Notes under the pieces: model-generated
Databases searched by the model: none
What the model saw: only the letters and a program-made list of their open reading frames with translations
Told to the model about the DNA's origin: nothing
Source: Pedobacter suwonensis
GTDB taxonomy: Bacteria > Bacteroidota > Bacteroidia > Sphingobacteriales > Sphingobacteriaceae
Assembly (NCBI RefSeq): GCF_900111825.1
Contig: NZ_FOJM01000002.1
Location: forward strand, 186,001 to 250,000
Length of the DNA: 64,000 nucleotides
Reading direction: 5' to 3'
In this document: in pieces, positions 19,056 to 28,528 of the stretch
How positions within the stretch are numbered: position 1 is the first letter of the stretch
Layout: each line of letters begins with the position of its first letter
Position numbers and translations under genes: made by a program

Positions 19056-20441
19056 ATGAAACTAAAACTTTTACGCATCGCATTAACCATATTTTGCTTT
19101 ACACGGATAGCATTAGCCCAAACCCCTGTTGTTCAAACTAAATTTACGGCTGATCCTGCTCCTATGGTATATAAAGACACCGTTTTTTTGTATACCGGAC
19201 ATGATGACGACCAGGCATTCGGCTTCAGAATGAAAGACTGGTTACTGTATACCTCCACAGATATGGTTAACTGGACTGATCATGGTGCTGTAGCATCTGT
19301 AAAGGATTTTAAATGGGCAAATTCAGAAGATGGTGCATGGGCCGCCCAATGCATAGCCAGAAATGGAAAATTTTACCTCTATTGCTCTATGCCAAATGCC
19401 ATTGGTATTGGTGTAATGGTAGCCGACAGCCCATACGGACCATTCAGAGATCCTATTGGAAGGCCACTGATCAAAAATTCGATGGAAGATATCGACCCAA
19501 GTGTTTTGATTGACGATGATGGACAGGCATACTTGTATTGGGGCAATCCTAATCTCTGGTATGTTAAGCTTAATGAAGATATGATTTCGATTTCTGGTGA
19601 TCTCATCAAAGATCCTTCATTCGCAAAAGGTAAAGCAGATCATGATTTTTTTCATTATCAGGAGGGTCCCTGGGCCTGGAAACGGAAAGGGAAATATTAT
19701 ATGGCCTATGCCTCTACCTGCTGCCCCGAAGGTATAGGTTATGCTATGGGCGAAACCGCCACAGGACCATGGAAATACGCAGGTATGATTATGGATGGAG
19801 ACCCGCGATCCGGCGGCAATCACCCGGGAATTATTGATTACAAAGGAAAATCTTACGTATTCGGATTTGACCAAAGCTTGAGAATGAAAACGATGAGCCA
19901 GCCTTACGAGCGCCGTTCAGTTCGGGTTAAGGAACTCAGGTACAGGGCAGACGGCACCATTGAAAAGCTTCCGTTCTGGACACCTGAAGGGCTGAAAAGT
20001 GCCGGAACGATCAATCCATATCAAAACGTAAGAGCAGTTACCATGGCTTACAGTGAAGGTGTTAAAACAGTGGTGGCATCAACGCTGGGAAATCTTAAAT
20101 CTGCTACAAATGGCGGAAAAATTCCTTCAGGAATGGTACTTACCGCCATCCACAACGGAGACTATATCAAAATAAGAAGCGTAGACTTTTCAAAGGGAGC
20201 AAATACTTTGGAGGTATTAGTAGCAGCAGTCTACGGAGGTCAGATCGAAGTACGAATAGACGCCATAGACGGTCCGCTGTTAGGAGTAGTGAATGTTAAC
20301 TATAAAGGCGAGGGTGATGTTTGGAGAAGCATAAAAACACCGGTTAAATCGTTAACCGGTTCGCATGATCTTTACTTTGTATTTAAGGGAAAACATGATT
20401 TATTTTATTTTGATTCCTGGCAATTTACGGGCAACCGATAA
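19056..20441 (+). CDS. GH43 arabinofuranosidase/xylosidase with C-terminal CBM6
   Basis: A 461-residue secreted enzyme with a signal peptide (ending A-L-A-Q, about residue 22). The GH43 propeller (about 28-320) shows base D33 in T-A-D-P-A-P, D147 in E-D-I-D-P-S-V, and acid E203 in Y-Q-E-G-P-W. The C-terminal ~125 residues read as a CBM6 beta-sandwich (G-D-Y-I-K-I-R to F-Y-F-D-S-W-Q-F), a module that binds xylan or related glycans. GH43-CBM6 proteins commonly remove arabinose or xylose from arabinoxylan and related polymers. It is followed after 72 bp by a GH95 gene and is probably cotranscribed with it. Confidence 0.92.
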   Translation: MKLKLLRIALTIFCFTRIALAQTPVVQTKFTADPAPMVYKDTVFLYTGHDDDQAFGFRMKDWLLYTSTDMVNWTDHGAVASVKDFKWANSEDGAWAAQCIARNGKFYLYCSMPNAIGIGVMVADSPYGPFRDPIGRPLIKNSMEDIDPSVLIDDDGQAYLYWGNPNLWYVKLNEDMISISGDLIKDPSFAKGKADHDFFHYQEGPWAWKRKGKYYMAYASTCCPEGIGYAMGETATGPWKYAGMIMDGDPRSGGNHPGIIDYKGKSYVFGFDQSLRMKTMSQPYERRSVRVKELRYRADGTIEKLPFWTPEGLKSAGTINPYQNVRAVTMAYSEGVKTVVASTLGNLKSATNGGKIPSGMVLTAIHNGDYIKIRSVDFSKGANTLEVLVAAVYGGQIEVRIDAIDGPLLGVVNVNYKGEGDVWRSIKTPVKSLTGSHDLYFVFKGKHDLFYFDSWQFTGNR

Positions 20442-20513
20442 TCAACAACCTGATTAATACATTAAACAATAAACTTAAAGACATTTATTTTCAGTATCCT
20501 ATCATCTTTTCGA

Positions 20514-22979
20514 ATGAAACTAAACTTTACGACCGGTCTCCTCAGCATTTCGATGCTATTTAAGGTAGGCTTAGGTTATGCTCAAACCAAAAGCACTGCA
20601 CCACTCCTACCGCTTAACAATAAAACCCTGTGGTATACCTCACCTGCCAAAGTGTGGGAAGAAGCTTTACCTATTGGAAACGGTCAGTTCGGTGCCATGA
20701 TTTTTGGGCACCCGTCAAATGAAAAGCTTCAACTCAATGAAATTACACTATGGTCTGGTGATCCACAGCCTGATGCAGACCGCAAGGATGCTTACCAGTA
20801 TCTGGATACCATCAGGCGAACGATACGGAATCAAAACTATAAACTGGCTGAACAGTTAACACGTGATCATTTTACTTCCCCTGCACCATACAATGCTTCC
20901 TATCAGACCTTAGGCAATTTGACCATGAAGTTTAAGTTACCTGAAGGGAAGCCTGTGGAGGGTTACCGCCGCTGGCTAAACATCGACCAGGCTATCGCAG
21001 GTATTTCTTTTAGTGTAAATGGCATTGCTTATCAAAGGGAAATCTTTTCCAGTGCGGCAGATCAGGCTATGGTTCAGCGCCTGAGCGCTTCTAAAAAAGG
21101 TAGTTTGAGCCTGAAACTAGGGCTGAGCAGGATCGAAAATGCCAAAACGCGTTTTGTTGCACCTAATACGCTTATCATGACAGGCCATGCCGATGGAAAA
21201 TTAACCTATGAAGTACAGCTTACTGTACTAAACACCGGTGGTTCGGTTAAGGTTTCGGGGCAGGACCTTGAAGTTGTTAATGCTGATGAGCTAACGATTA
21301 TCATGGCGGCAGGGACCTCTTATACATTGGATTATGAAAAATTTTTCCTTGGAAAAGATCCGCATGAAGCCGTAACGCAACGCATGGAACGGGCAATCCA
21401 TAAGCCTTACCTGGCATTAAAGAAAGACCACATCAATGAATATCAGCCGTATTTCCGCAGGGTAAACTTCGAACTTGGCAACAATAAAGATCCAGGATTA
21501 CCTACCAATGAACGTTTAAAAGCTTATGGCAATGGACTGGCAGATCCTTCCTTTGCGACACTTTTTTATCAATATGGCAGGTACCTGTTGATTTCTTCCA
21601 GCCGTCCCGGTAACCTGCTCCCTTCTAATTCGCAGGGTTTGTGGGGAGATGGACTTGATTTACCCTGGAAATGCGATTACAAATCAAATATTAATTATGA
21701 GATGAATTACTGGCCTGCTGAGCAAAGCAACTTATCAGAAATGCATCTGCCGATGATCCGCCTGACACAGGCCCTGGTGAAACCCGGAACCAAAACCGCC
21801 AAAACCTATTATGGCCCGCAGACACCGGGATGGTTTTATGGTTACACCACCAATGGCTGGGCCTGGACAAGTCCGGGTGCAGACCTACCCTGGGGTGTTT
21901 TTATCGGTGGAAGTGGCTGGGCCTGCCAGCATCTTTGGGAACACTATGCTTTTACCCGCGATAAAAATTATCTGAAAACCATCTACCCAACGCTAAAAGG
22001 TGCAGCAGAATTTTATATGGCAACCCTAATAAAAGATAAAAATGGTTTCTTGGTGACCTCACCCTCTACCTCTCCTGAAAATTACTTTGTTACCAATGAT
22101 CGTAAAAGCGGAACGGTAACCGAAGGAGCAACAATGGAAAAATCCATCATCTGGGATTTATTGAACAATGTGGCACAGGCTGCATTAACTTTAAATGACG
22201 ATCAGGCTTTTCAACTTCAGGTGAAAAAAGTACGCGACGGAATCAGTCCTTTAAAAACCGGCAAAGCCGGACAGTTGCAGGAGTGGAATGAAGACTGGGA
22301 CCTGAATTCGGGCGATCCGCATCACCGGCATGTTTCGCATTTATTTGCCCTGCACCCGGGAAGACAGATCACTGCCCTGGGTACGCCTGAACTGGCTAAA
22401 GCCGCCAGGAAAACCCTGGAGTTACGTGGCGATGATGGCACCGGCTGGTCTATCGCCTGGAAAGAAAATTTCTGGGCTAGGTTAAGAGAGGGTGATCATG
22501 CGCATAAGCTTTTATCAAATCAACTGCGCGCCACTTACCAGACTGAAACCATCATGGCGGATGCTGGTGGTACCTATCCCAATCTTTTTGATGCCCATCC
22601 CCCATTTCAGATTGATGGAAATTTTGGAGCGGTATCAGGCATGACTGAAATGCTGTTACAAAGTATGGAAACATATACCAGCGCAAATGGCCAGGATGCT
22701 TACATCCTTGATTTATTACCGGCACTACCAACTGCCTGGCCGAGCGGACACATTACCGGACTGAAAGCCAGAGGCGGTTTTGAAGTATCACTTAAATGGA
22801 AGGACGGAAAACTGCACAGCGGAACCATCAAGTCATTAAATGGAGAACCCTTTAAAATCAGGACCTCAAACCAGATAAAAATTAAAGAGGTAAATGCAAT
22901 AGCCAGGAAGGCAGATGGTAACTTTATGTATAGTATGCAATCTAAAAAAGGCATAACCTACTCATTTTCATCAATATAA
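20514..22979 (+). CDS. GH95 alpha-L-fucosidase-like glycoside hydrolase
   Basis: An 821-residue secreted enzyme (signal peptide ending Y-A-Q, about residue 24). The N-terminal beta-sandwich contains L-P-I-G-N-G-Q-F-G-A-M and N-E-I-T-L-W-S-G. The (alpha/alpha)6 barrel carries residues aligning with the known GH95 catalytic set: N392 and N394 in S-N-I-N, E590 in L-Q-E-W, and D701 in I-D-G-N-F-G. GH95 enzymes invert and remove terminal alpha-1,2-L-fucose, and some act on L-galactose. With the GH29 fucosidase and three GH43 enzymes nearby, this argues for a fucosylated plant glycan as substrate. L-galactosidase activity cannot be excluded from sequence. Confidence 0.92.
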   Translation: MKLNFTTGLLSISMLFKVGLGYAQTKSTAPLLPLNNKTLWYTSPAKVWEEALPIGNGQFGAMIFGHPSNEKLQLNEITLWSGDPQPDADRKDAYQYLDTIRRTIRNQNYKLAEQLTRDHFTSPAPYNASYQTLGNLTMKFKLPEGKPVEGYRRWLNIDQAIAGISFSVNGIAYQREIFSSAADQAMVQRLSASKKGSLSLKLGLSRIENAKTRFVAPNTLIMTGHADGKLTYEVQLTVLNTGGSVKVSGQDLEVVNADELTIIMAAGTSYTLDYEKFFLGKDPHEAVTQRMERAIHKPYLALKKDHINEYQPYFRRVNFELGNNKDPGLPTNERLKAYGNGLADPSFATLFYQYGRYLLISSSRPGNLLPSNSQGLWGDGLDLPWKCDYKSNINYEMNYWPAEQSNLSEMHLPMIRLTQALVKPGTKTAKTYYGPQTPGWFYGYTTNGWAWTSPGADLPWGVFIGGSGWACQHLWEHYAFTRDKNYLKTIYPTLKGAAEFYMATLIKDKNGFLVTSPSTSPENYFVTNDRKSGTVTEGATMEKSIIWDLLNNVAQAALTLNDDQAFQLQVKKVRDGISPLKTGKAGQLQEWNEDWDLNSGDPHHRHVSHLFALHPGRQITALGTPELAKAARKTLELRGDDGTGWSIAWKENFWARLREGDHAHKLLSNQLRATYQTETIMADAGGTYPNLFDAHPPFQIDGNFGAVSGMTEMLLQSMETYTSANGQDAYILDLLPALPTAWPSGHITGLKARGGFEVSLKWKDGKLHSGTIKSLNGEPFKIRTSNQIKIKEVNAIARKADGNFMYSMQSKKGITYSFSSI

Positions 22980-23105
22980 AAGACATTTTTTTACATATGC
23001 CTCTTACAATCTTTAAACGAAAATAACGGTTATTCCTTATCGCTTTATTGAATGATCATTTATCGGATCATTTTAACAGGAATAATCAACTACTTTTCGC
23101 TTTGC

Positions 23106-23180
23106 CTTTCGGCGTGGGCTCGCCTCTGCTAACGACTAAGAACCAGTGCAGGTGTGCCATCGCCGAAAGTTTATTTTTTT
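23106..23180 (+). ncRNA. Candidate structured RNA or terminator with T tract
   Basis: A perfect 9-bp inverted repeat (23106-23114, CTTTCGGCG; 23161-23169, CGCCGAAAG) encloses 46 nt and is followed by a T-rich run (23170-23180). The G+C-rich stem stands out from its AT-rich surroundings. The loop is long for a simple terminator, so a small RNA ending in its own terminator is an alternative. It matches no family I recognise. Confidence 0.3.
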
Positions 23181-23651
23181 TGCATAAAAAAAAGAAAAAC
23201 CATAGCCGTCTTCCGTAAATTTTAGGTTTTTAGAACTATCGTCACTCCCACCTCAATTCGATAGCGATCAAATGCAAACCATTTAATGTTCGTGAATACC
23301 TAAGATAAAAATCTGAGCTCGATTAATAATCTGCGCTGAAGATGTTTTATGAACATTATTATTTCTGATCACCACGGCTATCGCATTAACCCATATTCTT
23401 ATTCATACTGATAAAATTGTTTTATTAGCAGATTATAATTATTTAAAGGCCTGAAATCAAATACGGGGCAAGCATCTTATTACCAATAACAAGCTTTAAT
23501 TGCTAAAAAATTAGGCCTTGAAGTAATCATTTTTTCGCTTAATACCGTGATGGCATGTAATTTTCTGCAAATGCTAAATTAATCCGGTTTTCCCGCCCTG
23601 ACCTCCGACAGAATCTTCTAAAGGAAAATCCTTCGTATCATTTCACCCCGA

Positions 23652-23705
23652 ATAAATATAAAATATATTTATGTATTATATATAAAATATAAATAAAAAT
23701 TTATA
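23652..23705. promoter_or_regulatory. Twin AT-rich palindromes upstream of dabB
   Basis: Palindrome 1 is a perfect 9-bp inverted repeat with a 3-bp spacer (23652-23660 / 23664-23672). Palindrome 2 is a perfect 7-bp repeat with a 4-bp spacer (23688-23694 / 23699-23705). They end about 50 bp upstream of the dabB start, a suitable place for a regulator such as the LysR protein encoded at 28529-29470. Confidence 0.4.
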
Positions 23706-23756
23706 ATTGATTTTCGACAGTTTTGCGCCGTAATACATAAAAACATCCATTACAAC

Positions 23757-25223
23757 ATGAACTTAAAACAAGCATTTGAAACTCCTTTTATAAGGCCTCA
23801 GAGAAAAATTTCCAACTACTACTGTTATGTAGTTACAGCTATATGCGCTATAGTGTTTCTTGCCACGGTCCTTATTATGCTCATCGCAACAACCGTACAT
23901 TTGGACTTTAACTTTTGGGGACTCTTCAGAATAAATGCCTTTACACTTCTGATTTGGGGTGTAGTAAGCTTTTTCAGTACGCTGGTGAGCATTTATAGCT
24001 CAACCTATCTTACAGGATTCAGATACCGAACACGTTTTGCAGCACTCTGTTTGGGCTTTACCTTATCAGTAATGGTTTTGGTAGCTGCCGATCACGTTGT
24101 TGCATTATTAATTTCCTGGTTCTTAATGGGATTTTTCATGGCAAGACTGATTGGGATAGAATCTGACTGGCCGGAAGCCTGTGCTGCGTCAGAATATGCG
24201 CAAAAGTTCTTCATTTTGTCAGGGGTGATGCTTAGCGCAGGTGTATTGTTACTTGCATTTAGCACAGAGAAATTCACCCAAGCTAAGATTATACCTGCGC
24301 TGAGCAGTTTACCTAAGCCAACCCTTTTGGTATCTTCGCTATTTATTATTTTTTCCTGTTTAATACAGTCAGCCATTTACCCCTTTCATAGATGGCTGCT
24401 CTCTGCCATGACAGCGCCTACTCCTGCCTCGGCCCTTATGCATGCGGGGTTTGTCAATGGTTCGGGGATTATACTTACACTGTTTGCATCGTTAATGGTT
24501 CATGCAGATGTACTGACCCTGCTATTTGCAGTTGGGGGCCTTACCGCCATCATTGCCCAGTTTACAAAATTACTTCAGGTTAGCGTTAAGCAAAAGCTGG
24601 CCTGTTCGACAATTGCTCAAATGGGCTTTATGATTATGCAATGCGGGCTGGGTTTTTTCAATGCTGCGGTGACGCATTTAATTCTTCATGGATTTTATAA
24701 AGCCTACCTTTTCCTTTCCTCCGGAGAAAACATTAAGGCATCTGTGCCTGAAAAACCAATGCCAATACTGATCAGGCCATTACAGGCCCTTGTTGTAATA
24801 ATGAGCGGAATTATTGGAGCAGGATTTTTTGCATGGCTAACAGGAAAAGGAAAAGTGTTAGACAGTGGCATTTTTCTAATATTAGTTGTCGCGATTACAG
24901 TAGGACAGGCAACCTATAACATCGTAAAACAAAGTATACTAACCTTCGGACAAAAACTTGTACTTCAGCTGTTGGTATTTCCGGCAGGTATAGGCAGCTA
25001 TGCACTAATATATAATGGCGTAAGCTACCTTATGAAAGATTTTGCCTTTGTTGAAGTGCCATCTCCTCTTTCGTTGGTACAAATCCTATTCGGTGTAGTT
25101 TTTCTGCTGGGCTTTTTCATCATGAAGCTGGGATTGTATAAAAATTTCCCCTGGCTATACGTAAAGTTATTGAATATCAGCCAACCTTACCGTCACACTA
25201 TTCTAAACTATAAAAATAAATAA
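23757..25223 (+). CDS. dabB: DabB, proton-conducting membrane subunit of a DAB inorganic-carbon transporter
   Basis: A 488-residue polytopic membrane protein of the NuoL/MrpA-like proton-conducting family, with about 13 hydrophobic segments. The hallmark Q-S-A-I-Y-P-F-H-R-W-L loop (about residues 205-216) and A-P-T-P-A-S-A-L-M-H-A-G (about 219-230) are present, along with K-L-A-C-S-T-I-A-Q-M-G-F. It is too short and isolated to be part of a complex I operon. Its stop lies 2 bp before a DUF2309 (DabA) gene, which identifies it as DabB. In characterised DAB systems DabB passes cations down the membrane gradient to drive CO2 hydration by DabA, accumulating bicarbonate. Confidence 0.92.
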   Translation: MNLKQAFETPFIRPQRKISNYYCYVVTAICAIVFLATVLIMLIATTVHLDFNFWGLFRINAFTLLIWGVVSFFSTLVSIYSSTYLTGFRYRTRFAALCLGFTLSVMVLVAADHVVALLISWFLMGFFMARLIGIESDWPEACAASEYAQKFFILSGVMLSAGVLLLAFSTEKFTQAKIIPALSSLPKPTLLVSSLFIIFSCLIQSAIYPFHRWLLSAMTAPTPASALMHAGFVNGSGIILTLFASLMVHADVLTLLFAVGGLTAIIAQFTKLLQVSVKQKLACSTIAQMGFMIMQCGLGFFNAAVTHLILHGFYKAYLFLSSGENIKASVPEKPMPILIRPLQALVVIMSGIIGAGFFAWLTGKGKVLDSGIFLILVVAITVGQATYNIVKQSILTFGQKLVLQLLVFPAGIGSYALIYNGVSYLMKDFAFVEVPSPLSLVQILFGVVFLLGFFIMKLGLYKNFPWLYVKLLNISQPYRHTILNYKNK

Positions 25224-25225
25224 AT

Positions 25226-27574
25226 ATGATCAATTCAGATTTTACAGCCAGTATCGAAGAAGCATCATCGGTTATTGGAAAAACCTGGCCGCTTTATGGC
25301 TTTGTAACCTCCAATCCCCTATCTGGCTATGAGGACAAAACTTTCGGGCACGCGATCAGGAAAGCAAGCAAATACCTTGATGCCTCCGTTCTTCCTTCAT
25401 CCTCAATGTTCGCTCAGGCGTGGACCTCTGGAGAAATCAATAATCATATCCTAAAAAAGATGCTGGAAGAAGCTGGGTTACATCAGCAGAGCGAATTTTA
25501 CCTCAAAGAAATGGAACGGTTAAAAGATAGCAAACCAGTTAACGAAAACCGTAAGCTAGACAGGATTATTGCCAAGTGGCTTTGCGCCTTTATGGATGAA
25601 GGCATGGGTGAATGGGAAATGCCCGGACGGGAAAATGGCTTTTTTTCTTGTTGGCGCAAACTGGGCATCTATGATCAGGAGATTGGAATTAGCTCAGAGA
25701 ATGAAATACCGGAAACAGCAGACCAGGCGCTTTCGGCTTACCTGATGGGCTATTCGTACCAGGAGTGTGTGAGCATCTTTACCGAGCACCTCGCAGCCAT
25801 GCCAGGCTGGGCCGGTTATATTAAATACAGAATGAGCGAATGCTCACCATGGCAGCGGAAGTACCCAATCACCCTGAAGGATTACCTGGCAGTGCGTTTA
25901 TGTATAGCCAATAAGATTGCGTGCGGCATCTATACCGAACGTACTACAGATCAGAAACAGAATGATATGTTCAGCTTAAAAATGTTATGGCTAAAAGCCT
26001 GGGAAAAAAGCTGGCAAATGAGTCTGAGGAAAGCTATCGGCAACAATTTGAAGCAAATGAAAATTGAAAGTCAAACGAAAACAAAGCCTTTGGCCCAATT
26101 TGTTTTTTGTATTGATACCAGGTCTGAGCTTATTAGGAGGCATATTGAAGCGAAACGAGAATATGAAACTTTTGGTTATGCAGGTTTTTTTGGAATAGCG
26201 GCTGATTACGAGGATCCGGGTACGGGCCTCTTGCGTAAATCATGTCCACCTATTCTTTCCTCAGCATACACCATTTCAGAGAAGCCATTACCGGGAAGGG
26301 CTTCGGAAATGTCAGCTTATCATCAGAAAATAGGCGTTAAGGCATTTATGGATTTCCTCGGTCAGCGCATGAAAAATATGCTTCCTTCGGCTTTTGGCTA
26401 CGTAGAGGGAACCGGTCTTTTCTATGGAATGGCACTGTTATGGCGAGGACTAAGAAATTCAACGAGATTAGTAAATAAACCAGGCCATGAAAATAGCTGC
26501 ATAACACATTTAAATGCAAACAACAATAAAAGCACAGAGAAGCAGCTACAAATCAGGGAAAAAGCAGCCATTGTAAAGTCGGCCTTTGCGCTGTTAGGCT
26601 GGAAAGATTTTGCGCCGTTGGTTGTCGTTGCGGGCCATGGGAGCCATTCTGTTAACAATCCATTTGCATCAAGTTTAGATTGCGGAGCCTGTGCGGCAAG
26701 TCCGGGTCGCCACAACGCCAGGATGCTGGCCACACTGGCCAATCATCCGGAAGTCAGGACACTGCTTAGAACAGAATTTAACATAGATATTCCAGAGCAG
26801 ACCTTCTTTTTGGGTGCTGAGCACAATACTGTTACTGATGAATTGGAACTTTTCGACATAGAAGCGCCTGCATCACATCATTTAATGATCAGGTTGCTCA
26901 AATCAGATCTGAAAGAGGTTCAGCAACAAGCTATCGCAGAAAGGCTCAAAGAGAAAAACGGGATGAATCTAGCACATAAAAAATCAACAAACTGGGCAGA
27001 AACCAGACCTGAATGGGGGCTTGCCGGAAATGCCGGCTTCATCATTGCACCTCGCAACGTTACCAGAGAGCTGAATCTAAAAGGCAGGTGCTTTTTGCAC
27101 TCTTATGACTGGGAAACGGACCATGACGGACTTTCCCTGGAAATGATTATGCAGGGTCCAATGGTTGTTACCCAATGGATCAACAGCCACTATTATTTTT
27201 CTACAGTAGATAATGAAAAATTTGGCGGAGGGTCAAAAATAACCCACAATGTTACCGGAAGGTTTGGTGTGATGAGGGGCAATGGAGGAGACCTTAAGTA
27301 TGGGCTTCCGCTGCAGTCGGTAAATAGTTCCGACCGTACGATTCACCATCAGCCCCTCAGGCTATCTGTTATTATCCAGGCGCCGATTGAAAGAATTGAA
27401 CAGATACTCTTAAAAAATGCTCAGCTAAAGCAACTCATTATCAACGAATGGATATACCTTTTGGTCATAAATCCACAAGATGACAATCAAATCCATCTTT
27501 ATCAAAGTGATGAAAGCTGGTTGTTGATAGATTGTGAAGAGCCGGCTACTTTGCATAGATTATCTATGGTTTGA
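25226..27574 (+). CDS. dabA: DabA, DUF2309 (UPF0753) zinc-dependent inorganic-carbon transporter subunit
   Basis: A 782-residue protein with the beta-carbonic-anhydrase-like zinc site of DabA. Cys295 and Asp297 lie in F-C-I-D-T-R-S-E, His471 in A-G-H-G-S, and Cys486 in L-D-C-G-A-C. The 15-residue spacing of the last His and Cys equals that of the Halothiobacillus DabA. DabA hydrates CO2 to bicarbonate only when energised through DabB. The protein is peripheral, with no signal peptide. It lies between dabB (2-bp gap) and a DUF6671-like gene (19-bp gap), forming a tight three-gene operon. All four metal and catalytic residues are intact, so function is expected. Confidence 0.95.
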   Translation: MINSDFTASIEEASSVIGKTWPLYGFVTSNPLSGYEDKTFGHAIRKASKYLDASVLPSSSMFAQAWTSGEINNHILKKMLEEAGLHQQSEFYLKEMERLKDSKPVNENRKLDRIIAKWLCAFMDEGMGEWEMPGRENGFFSCWRKLGIYDQEIGISSENEIPETADQALSAYLMGYSYQECVSIFTEHLAAMPGWAGYIKYRMSECSPWQRKYPITLKDYLAVRLCIANKIACGIYTERTTDQKQNDMFSLKMLWLKAWEKSWQMSLRKAIGNNLKQMKIESQTKTKPLAQFVFCIDTRSELIRRHIEAKREYETFGYAGFFGIAADYEDPGTGLLRKSCPPILSSAYTISEKPLPGRASEMSAYHQKIGVKAFMDFLGQRMKNMLPSAFGYVEGTGLFYGMALLWRGLRNSTRLVNKPGHENSCITHLNANNNKSTEKQLQIREKAAIVKSAFALLGWKDFAPLVVVAGHGSHSVNNPFASSLDCGACAASPGRHNARMLATLANHPEVRTLLRTEFNIDIPEQTFFLGAEHNTVTDELELFDIEAPASHHLMIRLLKSDLKEVQQQAIAERLKEKNGMNLAHKKSTNWAETRPEWGLAGNAGFIIAPRNVTRELNLKGRCFLHSYDWETDHDGLSLEMIMQGPMVVTQWINSHYYFSTVDNEKFGGGSKITHNVTGRFGVMRGNGGDLKYGLPLQSVNSSDRTIHHQPLRLSVIIQAPIERIEQILLKNAQLKQLIINEWIYLLVINPQDDNQIHLYQSDESWLLIDCEEPATLHRLSMV

Positions 27575-27593
27575 AATAAATAAAAAATAAATC

Positions 27594-28427
27594 TTGAATT
27601 TTAAAGGAAGAAAGCTGGTTATAGCGACCATGCATGGTAAGGAAAGCGTATTAAGTCCAATACTTGAAAAAGCACTTGGTGTAGAAACCATCGTTCCGGA
27701 AAGTTTCAATACAGATCTCTACGGAACTTTTTCCGGAGAAATACTGCGTAAAATGGATCCACTCGAGGCAGCAAAAGCAAAATGCGTGGATGCTTGCCGA
27801 ATCGTTGGCTGTGGTTTGGCCGTAGGAAGTGAAGGATCTTTCGGCCCTCACCCATTCATTTATTTTATACCTGCCGACGAGGAAATACTCGTATTTATGG
27901 ACCTTGAAAATGATATCTGTGTAAGGGCGAGAATTGTTAGCCTAAAAACAAACTTTGGTGCAAAAACCTTTACTGACTGGGAAACTGCCGCTCATTTTGC
28001 CAATTCAGCCAGGTTTCCCGGTCACGGGCTTATCATTTCAAACCAGCAACGTACGCAGGTAAAAAAGGGTATTCAGGATTGGGAAATACTAAGAGAATAT
28101 TTTAATAGATACTTAGGGGACTATGGATCGGTTGTTTTGGAGACCGATATGCGGGCCATGTACAATCCTATGCGTATGGCCGTTATTGCTGAGGCAGGAG
28201 AAAAGCTTGTCCAAAGCATATTGCGTATATGTCCTCACTGTAGTTTTCCCGGGTATGATGTTTCAAAAGTAAATCCAGGACTCCCATGTGCTGAATGTAG
28301 ACTTCCGACAAAAAATACGCTTTCGCATACCTATACATGTCAAAAATGCAATCATACCGAAGAGCAACTTTATCCGCATGAAAAAAGGAATGAAGATCCG
28401 CGATATTGCGACTATTGTAATCCATGA
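27594..28427 (+). CDS. DUF6671-like protein with C-terminal zinc-ribbon region, dab operon
   Basis: A 277-residue cytoplasmic protein that starts at TTG; the conserved-looking R-K-L-V-I-A-T-M-H-G-K-E lies at residues 6-17, so the later ATG would remove it. The N-terminal ~190 residues contain G-T-F-S-G-E-I-L-R, a helix P-L-E-A-A-K-A-K-C, and G-S-E-G-S-F-G-P-H-P (residues 78-87). The C-terminal ~65 residues hold four C-x-x-C pairs (213/216, 232/235, 249/252, 272/275), consistent with one or two zinc ribbons. It resembles the uncharacterised DUF6671 family from memory. It follows dabA by 19 bp and so is probably linked to inorganic-carbon physiology. No activity is known; a nucleotide-hydrolase-like fold is only a guess. 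Confidence 0.7.
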   Translation: MNFKGRKLVIATMHGKESVLSPILEKALGVETIVPESFNTDLYGTFSGEILRKMDPLEAAKAKCVDACRIVGCGLAVGSEGSFGPHPFIYFIPADEEILVFMDLENDICVRARIVSLKTNFGAKTFTDWETAAHFANSARFPGHGLIISNQQRTQVKKGIQDWEILREYFNRYLGDYGSVVLETDMRAMYNPMRMAVIAEAGEKLVQSILRICPHCSFPGYDVSKVNPGLPCAECRLPTKNTLSHTYTCQKCNHTEEQLYPHEKRNEDPRYCDYCNP

Positions 28428-28528
28428 GCAGTTTCAAAGCACTCCTTTAGCTATTTAGGAACTTATAAACTTATTGCTTTCACAACACTATTTTTAACAA
28501 ATAATTATCAAATTCAGGTTAATAGCTT

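Larger units (their letters stand above)
22980..23756. other. Large intergenic region before the dab operon
   Basis: This 777-bp region has no gene-like reading frame. It holds a long-range hairpin with a T tract (23106-23180) and two very AT-rich palindromes immediately upstream of dabB (23652-23705), both listed separately. Nothing else is recognised. Confidence 0.7.

Noticed and set aside
23652..23705. Short AT repeats upstream of dabB as a replication origin
   Set aside because: There is no DnaA-box series, no dnaA or dnaN gene nearby, and the operon context favours regulation.
23757..25223. Fragment of respiratory complex I (NuoL)
   Set aside because: No other nuo genes are present and the next gene, 2 bp away, is DabA with all zinc-site residues.
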